From a virus: DNA of 46,394 bases. The position numbers and the translations under genes were made by a program. Shown here one piece after another: positions 33,412 through 41,991 of the stretch. The notes under the pieces are model-generated. The model was given only the letters and a program-made list of their open reading frames with translations. It was not told where the DNA came from and did not search any database. The stretch spans positions 1 through 46,394 of IMG/VR virus record IMGVR_UViG_3300021959_000081. One strand, 5' to 3'. The number at the start of each line of letters is the position of its first letter. Position 1 is the first letter of the stretch.

Positions 33412-33835
33412 CAGTAATCATCTCCAGCTCTAAATAGTTTATAGCTCTAAGTAATGTGTCTACGTCGTCATTGAAGCCGCCCAAAGCACGATTGCATTTA
33501 TGACATAACCATCCTCTAAATTGTTCTGTTGCATGGTCATGGTCGATAACCCAGCTAGAATTTTTTGTATTACCTAATCCTTTAACTTCTTCCTCATTCT
33601 TATTGCAGATCGGGCATACGTACCCAGATGGGGGTGCGCCGTGTAGCTTTCTAAGACGCTTCCTGACTTTAGCTAACTCCATATTACACGATCTACATTC
33701 CGGTCGCAAGTAGTTACCCCCATTACTTAGTGTGAAACTAGAAAGCGGAAGATATAGGGAACACTTAGAGCAGACCTTTCCTTCTCCTCCACCTAACTCT
33801 CCGTTGTCTTCTTCAAACAGGTTCAGTTGCCACAT
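33401..33835 (-). CDS. Endonuclease VII-like HNH nuclease (144 aa)
   Basis: Resolves branched DNA in the T4 endonuclease VII style. Zinc ligands C74 and C77 pair with C111 and C114, and the catalytic part [21 protein letters not shown] (95-115, D98, H99, H101) followed by LGGFNDD is highly typical. An extra N-terminal Cys cluster (C22, C25, C47, C50) forms a second zinc finger. It may aid debranching before packaging or be a free-standing homing nuclease; being inside an operon with overlaps favours the first. Confidence 0.88.
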   Translation of the reverse strand: MWQLNLFEEDNGELGGGEGKVCSKCSLYLPLSSFTLSNGGNYLRPECRSCNMELAKVRKRLRKLHGAPPSGYVCPICNKNEEEVKGLGNTKNSSWVIDHDHATEQFRGWLCHKCNRALGGFNDDVDTLLRAINYLELEMITDES

Positions 33836-34037
33836 CTGTACCTCTTTCCTCTACAAGAACTTCACACTTTTTAATATAACCTCTAAGCACATCTAGTGAA
33901 TTGTAGATGTGTCCTTCTGTAGGTTGTCCGATTCTGTTCCAGTGTTTAACTTCCTGTGGCCAGTTGTACTCCACTGTAATTTTAAGAGCCTCGTACTCGT
34001 CCTTTCTCATAGGCATTGGTTTGTATTTAATGGGCAC
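33813..34037 (-). CDS. Hypothetical protein (74 aa)
   Basis: Small acidic/mixed protein with [41 protein letters not shown]. No known family. It overlaps both neighbours (23 bases with endonuclease VII, 11 bases with the next gene), which supports coupled translation in the leftward unit. Confidence 0.6.
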   Translation of the reverse strand: MPIKYKPMPMRKDEYEALKITVEYNWPQEVKHWNRIGQPTEGHIYNSLDVLRGYIKKCEVLVEERGTDVATEPV

Positions 34038-34236
34038 TCCAATACTCCTTCACAGAGGCTAGTTCGTAGCTGTGTGCGCCTGGCCAGTTTACTTTAGCTG
34101 CTTCCATAGCATCGTTAATTACTTTGCTAATATCTACTGGAGGTGCTACGTATTCTTCGTAGATAAATTCGAGATCCTCTGTGTATTCTTCTGTCTCGTA
34201 ACCTTGAATGTCAATTGAAACTTCAATTTTAGCCAT
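34027..34236 (-). CDS. Hypothetical acidic protein (69 aa)
   Basis: I chose the ATG at 34236 because an AAGGAG site lies 6 bases before it. The product is acidic (VSIDIQGYETEEYTEDLEFIYEEY) with a second helical half (VINDAMEAAKVNWPG). Unknown function. The very acidic first half could mimic DNA, as some phage inhibitors do, but this is only a possibility. Confidence 0.65.
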   Translation of the reverse strand: MAKIEVSIDIQGYETEEYTEDLEFIYEEYVAPPVDISKVINDAMEAAKVNWPGAHSYELASVKEYWSAH

Positions 34237-34258
34237 GGTTGTTCTCCTTCTTGCAGTG

Positions 34259-35956
34259 TTAAGACCCGCACGTACCGCCGCCACTAATGTCACAAATGTC
34301 ATGTGACGTTACGTGTTCTTCAAACTCTTCACCTAACTTTTCAACCGCTTCTTCGTAAGGTACGACAGTGAGAGGTTGACCTCCTCGTGCTCCATCAGGG
34401 TAACAAGTAAACCCACGTAACCGGTGCGCGTACTTTGCCAGTGTGTTGGCGAAATCTTTTACTGTATCCGGGTTGTTGGTCTTGCTTCCCCACTCTGGAA
34501 GATTAATAGTGCTGCTGATAGACATGTCAACATAATCCTGGACATCAGCTTGAAACTTAATGCGCCTCTCATAGTCCGGTGCTAGATCAAGTGCTGACTC
34601 AATCGACTCCGGTTTTACTCCATACACATCAATCAACTCTTGTGCGGCACTATCAACCACGTATTGGTATTTCCATCTTGTTCCATTCGTTAGGTATCTA
34701 CGCCGATAGGCTACTGCAAACAGTGGTTCAACTCCTGTAGTCGTACCTGCTAGAATTCCAATGCTACCTGTCGGAGCAATTGCCCGTGTCGCTACTGGAC
34801 GCGAAACGGAAAGAGCATCTGCAAAACTTCTAGACGTAGCATCAGAAACTCCCCTGTAAATAGAAAGCCAGCGGTGCAGTTCTGGCGTCACTTCGTACTG
34901 TGATCCACGTTTGATTAACCATTCATGTAAGCCCATTACCCCAAGTCCAAGACGCCTGTTCTTGGCTCGAACACTGTATACCTTTTTGTAAGGTAACTGT
35001 GCTCGAAGTGTTCCACAAATAAGAAACTTTGTTCCCAATTCAACTACATCGGCAAGCTCCCTGACCGATTCAATACGACCCAAATTGATGCTGCCCAGAT
35101 TGCAAACATCGCTGTCGTCAGCAGAAGTAACTTCAGTGCAAGCGTTACGGAGTGTTTCATTTTCATTTTCCATAAAGTTAAAACTAAATCCAGGTTCGGC
35201 GGAACTAAGAGCCTGTTCTACATTCTTTAAGAACACCTCACCCACAGAACCTGTCTTCCAATAATTCAGAAGCCATTCGGTATCATAATTAACACTAATG
35301 TTAGTCATGTCAAGGGGGGCAGCAAAATTAAAGTCCTGCTCCTTTATCTGTTTTACCGTATACCCGGTATCCCCCACAGGAATTTTATCCCAATCCTTAG
35401 CAGCTAAGAAGGTTGGGATATCATTATGCTTCCAGTTTAGTGAGGCGTAGATGGCGCTCCGACGAGAACCTCCCTGCATTACACGACGACCGATCTCATT
35501 GATCATTTGCATCTTAGGGATAGGTCCGCTCGCAACACCACCAGTACCAGTTAAAGTACGGCCAGACTCTCGGTATACGCTGTAGTCTACGCCGATACCA
35601 CCGCCGGTCATAAGACAAGACTCGGTCTTCCAAGACAGGTTAGCCCAGTCCTCCCGTGTATCCTCTTCAGCCTTTAGCAGGAAGCAGTTGTTATAGAATC
35701 GATTCTTACGACCAGCATAGTACAGGTAGCGTCCCCCCGGTACGAACTTTAAATCCTTAATATACTCAGTAAGTTGAAGTTGTTCTGAAACAGACATCAG
35801 GTTCTCTTCATCGTCACGAAGATTGCCACAGACATCCTTGACTAGAACGCTAGCCAATTGCTGCCATGTATCGCAACCGGCATGAGAATATTTTAGATTA
35901 AAAATATCCTCTGAAAATTTACTGCGAAACATGGGGTTTCTATTTGATTTAAACAT
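34259..35956 (-). CDS. Ribonucleotide reductase, class II (B12-dependent) type
   Basis: Makes deoxyribonucleotides from ribonucleotides. Active-site parts are visible: C91 (YNNCFLL), the N271-x-C273-x-E275 triad (NACTEV), and C285 in CNLGSINL, the expected disulfide partner of C91. The motif PTGSIGILAGTTTGVEP is a typical substrate-binding loop. The C-terminus holds the redox pair region CDISGGGTC. Length 565 aa and absence of a small subunit gene nearby point to class II, which needs adenosylcobalamin from the host; this class call rests on context and pattern. Confidence 0.88.
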   Translation of the reverse strand: MFKSNRNPMFRSKFSEDIFNLKYSHAGCDTWQQLASVLVKDVCGNLRDDEENLMSVSEQLQLTEYIKDLKFVPGGRYLYYAGRKNRFYNNCFLLKAEEDTREDWANLSWKTESCLMTGGGIGVDYSVYRESGRTLTGTGGVASGPIPKMQMINEIGRRVMQGGSRRSAIYASLNWKHNDIPTFLAAKDWDKIPVGDTGYTVKQIKEQDFNFAAPLDMTNISVNYDTEWLLNYWKTGSVGEVFLKNVEQALSSAEPGFSFNFMENENETLRNACTEVTSADDSDVCNLGSINLGRIESVRELADVVELGTKFLICGTLRAQLPYKKVYSVRAKNRRLGLGVMGLHEWLIKRGSQYEVTPELHRWLSIYRGVSDATSRSFADALSVSRPVATRAIAPTGSIGILAGTTTGVEPLFAVAYRRRYLTNGTRWKYQYVVDSAAQELIDVYGVKPESIESALDLAPDYERRIKFQADVQDYVDMSISSTINLPEWGSKTNNPDTVKDFANTLAKYAHRLRGFTCYPDGARGGQPLTVVPYEEAVEKLGEEFEEHVTSHDICDISGGGTCGS

Positions 35957-35959
35957 TTA

Positions 35960-36145
35960 TTAATTTCCTTTCCTAACAATACGAATTGTCCGCAGTTCAA
36001 TTCCATCTATTTCATGTAGCATATCTACTAAGATTTCATGTAGATCTTCACGACAATCCCCGTCAACGGGGACGTGAAACACGTCGCGGTCAACTACTGC
36101 CCGTATTACGCAGTGATAACTTTCTAAGTTGTTTTTTCTAGACAT
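35960..36145 (-). CDS. Hypothetical protein (61 aa)
   Basis: Starts MSRKNNLESYHCVIRAVVDRD. Alternating strands and a helix (REDLHEILVDMLHEIDG) suggest a small alpha/beta fold. No known family. It overlaps the DUF3310 gene by 22 bases and ends three bases before the RNR gene, so it belongs to the same message. The upstream ATG at 36169 is less likely, as no ribosome site precedes it. Confidence 0.6.
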   Translation of the reverse strand: MSRKNNLESYHCVIRAVVDRDVFHVPVDGDCREDLHEILVDMLHEIDGIELRTIRIVRKGN

Positions 36146-36348
36146 GTTATTAATTCTTGCAGATACCACTGCGCTTTATGTAGATCTTCTACTCCATTCT
36201 TGTATCGGTAACGCCAAATATATTTAATCACATTACCTTGCAAGTAGAATTGGTAACCCTCATTCGTAGCTGCTGCTATTGCGGCAATGCACTCTATACC
36301 TGCTTGATTGTAGTGAGGTGGACTATTAACCATATCATCTTTTGGCAT
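36124..36348 (-). CDS. DUF3310 (SaV-like) protein (74 aa)
   Basis: The segment VNSPPHYNQAGIECIAAIAA ... YLQGNVIKYIWRYRYKNGVEDLHKAQWYLQEL matches the DUF3310 pattern: an HYN motif, then KYIxRYxxK and DLxKAxWYL. These proteins are frequent in phage replication regions; the role is not known. GGAG precedes the ATG at 36348. It overlaps the previous gene by 14 bases. Confidence 0.85.
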   Translation of the reverse strand: MPKDDMVNSPPHYNQAGIECIAAIAAATNEGYQFYLQGNVIKYIWRYRYKNGVEDLHKAQWYLQELITCLEKTT

Positions 36349-36676
36349 TCTGGCCACTCCCAAAGTTTAACTTAACTACGTTACTTTCTCGCGATACTAC
36401 TTCTAGTTTGTTAGACGTAGGTTCTTCAGCTACGTAGTGAGTCTCTACATAGTCAGCCATCATTTTAGCTAGCGCATCGTCACACTCCATAAGTGGAACG
36501 GACGAGCATACCATCTGTGTAAGATGCATTATCTGGTTGAAGTCGTCGTCATCTAACGGGTTGCTTTCCTTCCACGCAACATCTATAGAAACTGTACCAT
36601 CCCACTGTGATCCCTGTAAACCTGGACGTATTCGTATGGTAAAGTCTTCTGGTCTTGGGGCTAGTCTATCTTCCAT
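36335..36676 (-). CDS. Hypothetical protein (113 aa)
   Basis: Start at 36676 chosen for the AGAGAGG site before it. Sequence MEDRLAPRPEDFTIRIRPGLQGSQWDG ... NPLDDDDFNQIMHLTQMVCSSVPLMECDDALAKMMADYVETHY. Beta-rich first half, helical second half. It overlaps the endonuclease I gene by 11 bases. I know similar unnamed proteins in marine podoviruses only by general look; function unknown. Confidence 0.65.
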   Translation of the reverse strand: MEDRLAPRPEDFTIRIRPGLQGSQWDGTVSIDVAWKESNPLDDDDFNQIMHLTQMVCSSVPLMECDDALAKMMADYVETHYVAEEPTSNKLEVVSRESNVVKLNFGSGQNAKR

Positions 36677-37133
36677 TTCGCCTCTCTTTCTTTTTAGCTT
36701 TGTAAGGAACGAAGGAAGGATACACAACGTGCTTACCCTTGTCTTCATTTAACCACTCATCTGGAACTACTTTATCTGCGTATTTAAATCCGTGTTTGTG
36801 GCACCAGTCTCCATACGTACTCTTAGCACCCTTACGTATCTTCCTGCGACTGTTTTCAAAAACAAATCTTAAATCAATAGCAGGATGTTGGTTCTTAATA
36901 ATAAGATGCTTTCTCCTATCGGCAGTAGTAAAAAGTCCCTTGGTCTCCACTAGTATTCCGTTCTGGAGAATAAAGTCAGGGGTATAGGTACGGTATGCCA
37001 AGTCCTCCCACTCAATTTTTACTGCCTCGTACGTGTAGGGAACTTCTAACTCTGTTAAGTACTGAGAGAGTCTGTGCTCTAGACCGGATCTAAATCCATA
37101 CTTTTTAGCTACTGCCGAAAAGGAGTATCGCAT
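36666..37133 (-). CDS. T7-type endonuclease I (Holliday junction resolvase)
   Basis: Cuts branched DNA during recombination, debranching and host DNA breakdown. Catalytic residues of T7 gp3 are all present: E19 (RSGLEHRL), D53 (TPDFIL), E63 and K65 (VETKG). The flanking pattern TADRRKHLIIKNQHPAIDLRFVFEN and STYGDWCHKHGFKYADK is typical. Length (155 aa) is normal. It starts where the previous gene stops. Together with endonuclease VII the phage has two different junction-cutting enzymes. Confidence 0.92.
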   Translation of the reverse strand: MRYSFSAVAKKYGFRSGLEHRLSQYLTELEVPYTYEAVKIEWEDLAYRTYTPDFILQNGILVETKGLFTTADRRKHLIIKNQHPAIDLRFVFENSRRKIRKGAKSTYGDWCHKHGFKYADKVVPDEWLNEDKGKHVVYPSFVPYKAKKKERRNGR

Positions 37134-37381
37134 TACGCTAGGCTACGCCATAGGAATGTGGAAGGGAAGGTAGGTGTTTGATACGCAGAGTACCCTCCTA
37201 ATCCCATAGCCCGTAGTTCACCTTGTAGAGCTTTTTCAGCTTCTCGTTTAGACTCAAAAGCTACACGCAGACGTGCCGTCTTCAACTCTCGGTACCTATT
37301 TTTAGCTGCACGAAGCTCTCCTTCCATTGCACGGATTGAATTTTGTAATTCTTCCATCTCATTTTGTTCGTCTTCTGTCAT
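37133..37381 (-). CDS. Coiled-coil protein (82 aa)
   Basis: ATG at 37381 with AAAGGAA before it. One long charged coiled coil (EDEQNEMEELQNSIRAMEGELRAAKNRYRELK) makes up most of the protein; the end LGGYSAYQTPTFPSTFLWRSLA is hydrophobic. It is the first gene after an internal leftward promoter (37436-37464). Function unknown. Confidence 0.65.
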   Translation of the reverse strand: MTEDEQNEMEELQNSIRAMEGELRAAKNRYRELKTARLRVAFESKREAEKALQGELRAMGLGGYSAYQTPTFPSTFLWRSLA

Positions 37382-37435
37382 AGGTCTATTCCTTTCTGTT
37401 ACAGAAATGTTGCCGTTAACAGCGGCAAGGTTGTA

Positions 37436-37464
37436 CATATAGTAAATGTACCGTTAAGTGTCAA
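37436..37464 (-). promoter_or_regulatory. Internal leftward promoter
   Basis: On the minus strand TTGACA (37464-37459), a 17-base spacer, then TATATG (37441-37436). It overlaps the end of the exonuclease gene and lies in the only sizeable gap of the central leftward unit (37382-37453). A short hairpin TTGCCG-CTGTTAA-CGGCAA follows in the leader. It would raise expression of endonuclease I, RNR and ThyX separately from polymerase and helicase. Confidence 0.6.
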
Positions 37465-38314
37465 TAGTTTTAACAACTTTAAGGTAATCTACCATCTTGG
37501 GATTTTTAGCCTTAGAGAACACGGACGGTAGTGTAACAAGTGATGGCCAGCAGGACTTCTTAAAAGAACAGAAAGAACAGCTATTGTTTAACACCATATT
37601 ACCCGTGATCTTACCATTGAAGGTTTCAGGCTCAGGCTCATACTCTCGAACCAGTTCGTTGTTGTGTATCTTCTTGGCCGTACTTTTGAGCTTGTGCATA
37701 ACCTCCATAGTGTTAACACCATCCGCAGGAACGTATTTAAATTCCCCAGAGGCTTTACTAACTACCCACCAACCTCCGACATCGTAGCCAGATGCTTCTG
37801 CATAGCCAACTAACTGGCCTACGTAACCGAATGAGTCGCCTTGATTAAGTGTCTCGAACGACTCAAACTTGTTTTTGTAGGACCAGTTAGACGCTGACTT
37901 AATGTCATCAACCTTTCCGTCAATTACGATGTCATAGGTACCAGAGATCTTCGTGTCTCCAAGTTCAAGCTCGACACTGGCGTTGTCTTGATATTCTACA
38001 CCCGCTTCTGTAAGCAGAGCTTTAAACACAGTCTCAACGATGTCCCCTAGTAACATGTTCATAACAAAGTTATACGGAGGCGGAGTAGCTTTATCAGGTG
38101 CATTTTTGTACCACCAAAGTTGACAGGAAGGTCGTCCGATATTTGACATACGTAAACCGAAAGTCTTTCTGTCGGACTTCCCCCCGAACTGGCGTTGTAC
38201 AGCCTCAGACACTTCCTTGGCTATGCGTTCAATTGTAGTGTCAGAGATAGAAGACTTACCAGAGGCAGCATCTTCCATGTACTGCACCAACGCCAGTTCA
38301 ACGGGATGCTTCAT
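37454..38314 (-). CDS. Cas4/RecB-like PD-(D/E)XK exonuclease (286 aa)
   Basis: Likely trims DNA ends during replication or recombination. Nuclease residues: D91/E94 (GDIVETVF), D128 (GTYDIVI), D137-x-K139 (DDIKS), and the RecB-type Q167-x3-Y171 (GQLVGY). Four Cys, C64 and C246, C249, C255 (SCSFCSFKKSC), are arranged as in Cas4 and AddB, which hold a 4Fe-4S cluster. It lies beside the presumed ssDNA-binding protein and the DNA polymerase. No CRISPR array is in the window. Confidence 0.85.
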   Translation of the reverse strand: MKHPVELALVQYMEDAASGKSSISDTTIERIAKEVSEAVQRQFGGKSDRKTFGLRMSNIGRPSCQLWWYKNAPDKATPPPYNFVMNMLLGDIVETVFKALLTEAGVEYQDNASVELELGDTKISGTYDIVIDGKVDDIKSASNWSYKNKFESFETLNQGDSFGYVGQLVGYAEASGYDVGGWWVVSKASGEFKYVPADGVNTMEVMHKLKSTAKKIHNNELVREYEPEPETFNGKITGNMVLNNSCSFCSFKKSCWPSLVTLPSVFSKAKNPKMVDYLKVVKTIDT

Positions 38315-39228
38315 TATACGGGCACCTCCTCTGTGTCTTCAGAAAAGACATTAGAAATCTCACCTGCTAATGCTGTGTCCGCATCATCATAACTATCGTC
38401 CTGAGAATTGTTTTCTGCCCAGGCTTTTAGGATATACCGATTGTACCCGTCAATCCAATCCATGAACATGGAGAAGGTATCTTGATCTTCCTTGGTAATT
38501 GAATGTGACGTGTCCATATCGACTGATGACACGGGTACATAGTAAGAATTACCGTTGGGTAATTGTACATCCGTGGTCGATAGCTCTACACTGTGCTGGA
38601 TAGGCAACCTCTTCTTACGTGAGAAGGAAGAGAATACGTCTCCAATTTCCTTGTACGCTGTGCGGTTCTCAATCTCCCAAATACAGGCTTGATGGTTGAC
38701 GTTATCTACAGGATCTCCCTTCTCATCGAGAACGTCGTTTAATAAGACAGAACCAAACACTACTCGTGTACGCTTGATCTGTCGGATTAGATCCTGTGTG
38801 GAAGCAGGAAGAGCCTTAAAGTCTTTAACCCAACCGCCTGGCTTTCCACAATTGAAACCACCAGCATTGTCCTTTAGATCCTTGTTAAGATTATCCGACA
38901 TCACAGTCTTGACAAACCTGTTGGGGTTGTTGCCGTCGCCCTTGATGAAACGCTTGTACATAAAGCGTTGAGCAAATGGGCGAAGACTAATTGAAGAAGC
39001 GTAGTAGGTTGGTCCTTCTGGTACTTCAAAGCGATACATTCCAGCAGGTACTACTTCCATTCTAACTTTCTTACCCTTTACCTCTGTATCACCCATGATG
39101 CTGGAGTGGGAAATACGTAGACGTGGAAGCGTCTGTGTCTTGTTCGAGGCGTCCTCTACGGACATACCCATAACCTTAGCAAGCGAGTCAAAGTTATTAG
39201 TGTCGAGTACTGCTACTTGATTCGTCAT
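38314..39228 (-). CDS. Probable ssDNA-binding/replication accessory protein (304 aa)
   Basis: Lies between polymerase and exonuclease, overlapping the latter by one base. It has a compact part (about 35-240) with aromatic and basic residues, GGFNCGKPGGWVKDFKALPAST and beta strands, then a helix and a strongly acidic end (DDSYDDADTALAGEISNVFSEDTEEVPV). Acidic C-terminal tails are typical of phage ssDNA-binding proteins that recruit partners. No standard SSB motif is visible, so the call rests on place and tail. Confidence 0.55.
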   Translation of the reverse strand: MTNQVAVLDTNNFDSLAKVMGMSVEDASNKTQTLPRLRISHSSIMGDTEVKGKKVRMEVVPAGMYRFEVPEGPTYYASSISLRPFAQRFMYKRFIKGDGNNPNRFVKTVMSDNLNKDLKDNAGGFNCGKPGGWVKDFKALPASTQDLIRQIKRTRVVFGSVLLNDVLDEKGDPVDNVNHQACIWEIENRTAYKEIGDVFSSFSRKKRLPIQHSVELSTTDVQLPNGNSYYVPVSSVDMDTSHSITKEDQDTFSMFMDWIDGYNRYILKAWAENNSQDDSYDDADTALAGEISNVFSEDTEEVPV

Positions 39229-39247
39229 GTTTTATTTCTCCTTTGAG

Positions 39248-41290
39248 TTAGGCTGCTTCAGAAAGTTCGAGCCAGTTAATACCGATTTTAGGTTCTAGCA
39301 TGAGAGGGACATTGAAGTCAATACCCCATCGCAAATTAATTACATCTGTTAGTGTTTCGTTTACGACGCCTATAATCTTTATGACATTTTCTTCCTCCTG
39401 TGGATGAACATCAACAACGATACTGTCATGTACAGTGTTTACAATGCATGACTTTAGTTTCCCTAGCATAGAGTCTATCTCTAGAAATGCCAAGGGTACA
39501 ATGTCAGCGGTAGCAAAACTTTGTACAGGATAGTTTTTAATCTGAGTAAAGTACGTCACACTACCATTCATTCTCCTTTGTACACCGGGAAAGTAAAACT
39601 GCCTACCAGAAGGTGTAGTAATAACACCCTTATTAAGGGCATCTCGTGCCAGATCCTGATGCCATTTAGAAATGCCCTCGTACTTTTTTGTGAAATGTTT
39701 GTAGTAAGCGGCTTCCGCAGCAGTCCTTCCGTACCCTGTTGCCCCGTACAAAGGGGCGAAGGTGTGAGCTTTGGCTTCCTGGCGTGAGGTAGGCTGACCC
39801 GCTTCCGTTATAACACTTGCTGTGTACGAATGCACGTCAAACCCTTCGCTTACTTCTTTCATAGCTACCTCATCTTGAGAAAGAAACGCGGCGGTACGAA
39901 ACTCTAGTTGAGCAAAGTCAGCTTCGAGTATCTTCCCATCTTCCCATCTAGATACGAAGACTTTCTTAACGGGAAACGTACCGCCGCGCGGCATATTCTG
40001 CATGTTTGGTTCTTTACCACTAAGTCTACCAGTAGATGTCATGTGTTGGTTGAGTCGCACATGCAGAAACCCGTCTCTTTTAACATGTTTGCCTATGCCA
40101 TCCACGAATGAATTGATATAGGTGTCCAAGGCAGACAGTCGCTGCACCTTTCGCAGAAACTCTGCTGCCTCATCTTTTTTATACCTAACTGCCGACCGTT
40201 CTAGAAAAGATAGAGATGTTTTATCAGTTACAAAACCGTGGGATGAGTAGAACTTACTTGTGGGCGGCTTGATCTTCAGCCCAGCAATTGCGTTCCCCTG
40301 TACAACAGTGTAGCCTTTACCTTGGCACTCCGAACAATTGGTTTCTTTCTTAAAAAGTTCTCCGTTCTTTTTAACTTTTCTAATCTTACCCGTGCCAGAG
40401 CACGTAAAACACTTACGTAAATAAGATTTCCACACGGGTTCTGTGTGGTTGGACACCATCTGACTAAAATTTTTCTCCGTAATTTTAGACAGTCCCATCT
40501 CAGCCCAAGCCTTTTTGTCTTTAGGTCTACGGCTATACAGGACAGTAGACAATTGCTCAGGGCTAGCTAGATTAATTGGAACATCTCCCATTAGCTCTTT
40601 AATTTTAGTGTCTAAGTACTCCGTAATTTCCTGACGTTCGCGTACAAACTGCTCACGCACATCGTAAAGTGCGCCTTGATCTACGCGAAAGCCTCTCCGG
40701 TACATACTGGTAAGAGCCTTTGCCATCTCGTTTGAGAGCACAAGTGTGTTTTCAAGTGAGGGTAATTCGTCTGTGTAGAGAAGCTCGCGCTGCACTTCTT
40801 CTAGCTGACAGGTTGCACGTAGGTCAGCAATTAAATACTCACGCAATTCTTCACCCGGAATATCCCGAACAGACACACCCTGTTTTAGATAGTTCTTTAG
40901 CGTGTCATCCTTCTTTGTTTCTAGATCGTATCGGTCAGCGCATACACCTAGCGATAGTCCAGCCTTCTGTCCCCGTAAAAAAATGTACTCTGCAATCATA
41001 GTATCGTAGACACTACCTTCGTAGATAAACCCTGTTTCCCACAGCCAGATGAGATCGTGTGAGATGTTATGGCCAATAAGAAGCGTTGTCTTATCCAGGT
41101 ATCTTTGAAGTTTCTCACGCCCGTTTTCTGTTGGTGGTAGATCGGAATGGTCAAACACGAACACCTGCTGGTCTTCGTTCTCAGGAAGAATACCCACCAT
41201 AACTAAAGAATTTTCTTCCTCGAAAGGATCAAGATACAAGGTACCGTTCCGAGTTACTGTCGTGTTCTCAACGTCGAGTACCATCCTCAT
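39248..41290 (-). CDS. Family A DNA polymerase with DnaJ-type zinc finger insert (680 aa)
   Basis: Replicative polymerase with proofreading. Exonuclease: D6/E8 (VLDVENT), N75/D79 (GHNISHD), Y152/D156 (YLIAD). Polymerase motif A has D458 (EADFAQLEFR), motif B R503, K507, F511, Y515, G516, and motif C H621-D622-S623 (VHDS, Ser instead of the common Glu). Between the domains, C294-x2-C297-x-G-x-G and C319-x2-C322-x-G-x-G match DnaJ zinc-finger repeats, two of the usual four. This insert defines the HMO-2011 group. The residue equal to E. coli F762 is F511. Confidence 0.93.
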   Translation of the reverse strand: MRMVLDVENTTVTRNGTLYLDPFEEENSLVMVGILPENEDQQVFVFDHSDLPPTENGREKLQRYLDKTTLLIGHNISHDLIWLWETGFIYEGSVYDTMIAEYIFLRGQKAGLSLGVCADRYDLETKKDDTLKNYLKQGVSVRDIPGEELREYLIADLRATCQLEEVQRELLYTDELPSLENTLVLSNEMAKALTSMYRRGFRVDQGALYDVREQFVRERQEITEYLDTKIKELMGDVPINLASPEQLSTVLYSRRPKDKKAWAEMGLSKITEKNFSQMVSNHTEPVWKSYLRKCFTCSGTGKIRKVKKNGELFKKETNCSECQGKGYTVVQGNAIAGLKIKPPTSKFYSSHGFVTDKTSLSFLERSAVRYKKDEAAEFLRKVQRLSALDTYINSFVDGIGKHVKRDGFLHVRLNQHMTSTGRLSGKEPNMQNMPRGGTFPVKKVFVSRWEDGKILEADFAQLEFRTAAFLSQDEVAMKEVSEGFDVHSYTASVITEAGQPTSRQEAKAHTFAPLYGATGYGRTAAEAAYYKHFTKKYEGISKWHQDLARDALNKGVITTPSGRQFYFPGVQRRMNGSVTYFTQIKNYPVQSFATADIVPLAFLEIDSMLGKLKSCIVNTVHDSIVVDVHPQEEENVIKIIGVVNETLTDVINLRWGIDFNVPLMLEPKIGINWLELSEAA

Positions 41291-41291
41291 G

Positions 41292-41981
41292 TTACGTGTC
41301 CTTTCCAGTTTCTACAAAGTTTAAGTTAGCACTAAAGCTCCTACGTTCACCTACTGTGCTAAAGGGATAGACACAGTGAAAAAGATCTGCTGGGAACAAA
41401 TAGAAGTCTCCTACCTGCGGCTTAACCATAAAGTTGGTCATTGACCAGTGGCTAGGTGTGCCGTGTGCAAATTGAATATGCCCATTACTTGGGTGATGGT
41501 CAGTGTAGTCTTCCTCCCATTCTTTGTCAATACCCTCTGGTAATTTTAGATAACCGACACAAGATAGTCGGCAGTGTGTATGAATGTGTAACGGGTTATA
41601 CTCGTTTTCAAATTGCCGGACAACCCAAGCCGACACCAATTCAATACCGTAATTAAATTTTTCTGTGTTTAATGTTCTCAGCCCTAGAGAATTTCTAACT
41701 TCACTGAACGCTACATATTCTGCAATAAATTGTTTTGTCTCCTCAAGAAACTTCTCCTTCATATCTTCGTTGAAAGTAAGTTCCTCTTTAACTTTTCCAA
41801 CCAAACTGTGTGAATAGTCTTCCATTCCTACCGTTTGAGTAGTTCCTATTGCTTGATCTAGGTTATCTACCTGACGATTCAAAAGGTTAATCAACTCATC
41901 CGATAGTTTAAGGTACCCGATAGCCGGTCCAAACGGAGCAAATATATGTTTGTCTTTGGTAGGTGTGTAGAAAGTTGCCAT
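41292..41981 (-). CDS. 2OG-Fe(II) oxygenase, TIGR02466-like (229 aa)
   Basis: Non-haem iron oxygenase using 2-oxoglutarate. Likely ligands: H134 or H136 in NPLHIHTHCRLSCVGYLKLP, and H202 in FPADLFHCVYPF; R213/R214 in ERRSFSANLNF would bind 2-oxoglutarate. The order is as in the phage TIGR02466-type family, although the usual HxD acid is not obvious. Start at 41981 follows AAGGAG. It lies between helicase and polymerase, so a modified nucleotide or protein in replication is a possible target; the substrate is unknown. Confidence 0.75.
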   Translation of the reverse strand: MATFYTPTKDKHIFAPFGPAIGYLKLSDELINLLNRQVDNLDQAIGTTQTVGMEDYSHSLVGKVKEELTFNEDMKEKFLEETKQFIAEYVAFSEVRNSLGLRTLNTEKFNYGIELVSAWVVRQFENEYNPLHIHTHCRLSCVGYLKLPEGIDKEWEEDYTDHHPSNGHIQFAHGTPSHWSMTNFMVKPQVGDFYLFPADLFHCVYPFSTVGERRSFSANLNFVETGKDT

Positions 41982-41991
41982 TGTTATCTCC

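Noticed and set aside
34500-35345. TTGACA-like leftward promoters inside the RNR gene
   Set aside because: Two TTGACAT matches have poor -10 partners and lie in conserved codons.
37454-38314. Cas4-like gene as part of a CRISPR system
   Set aside because: No array or other cas gene is present, and stand-alone Cas4-like exonucleases are common in phage replication modules.
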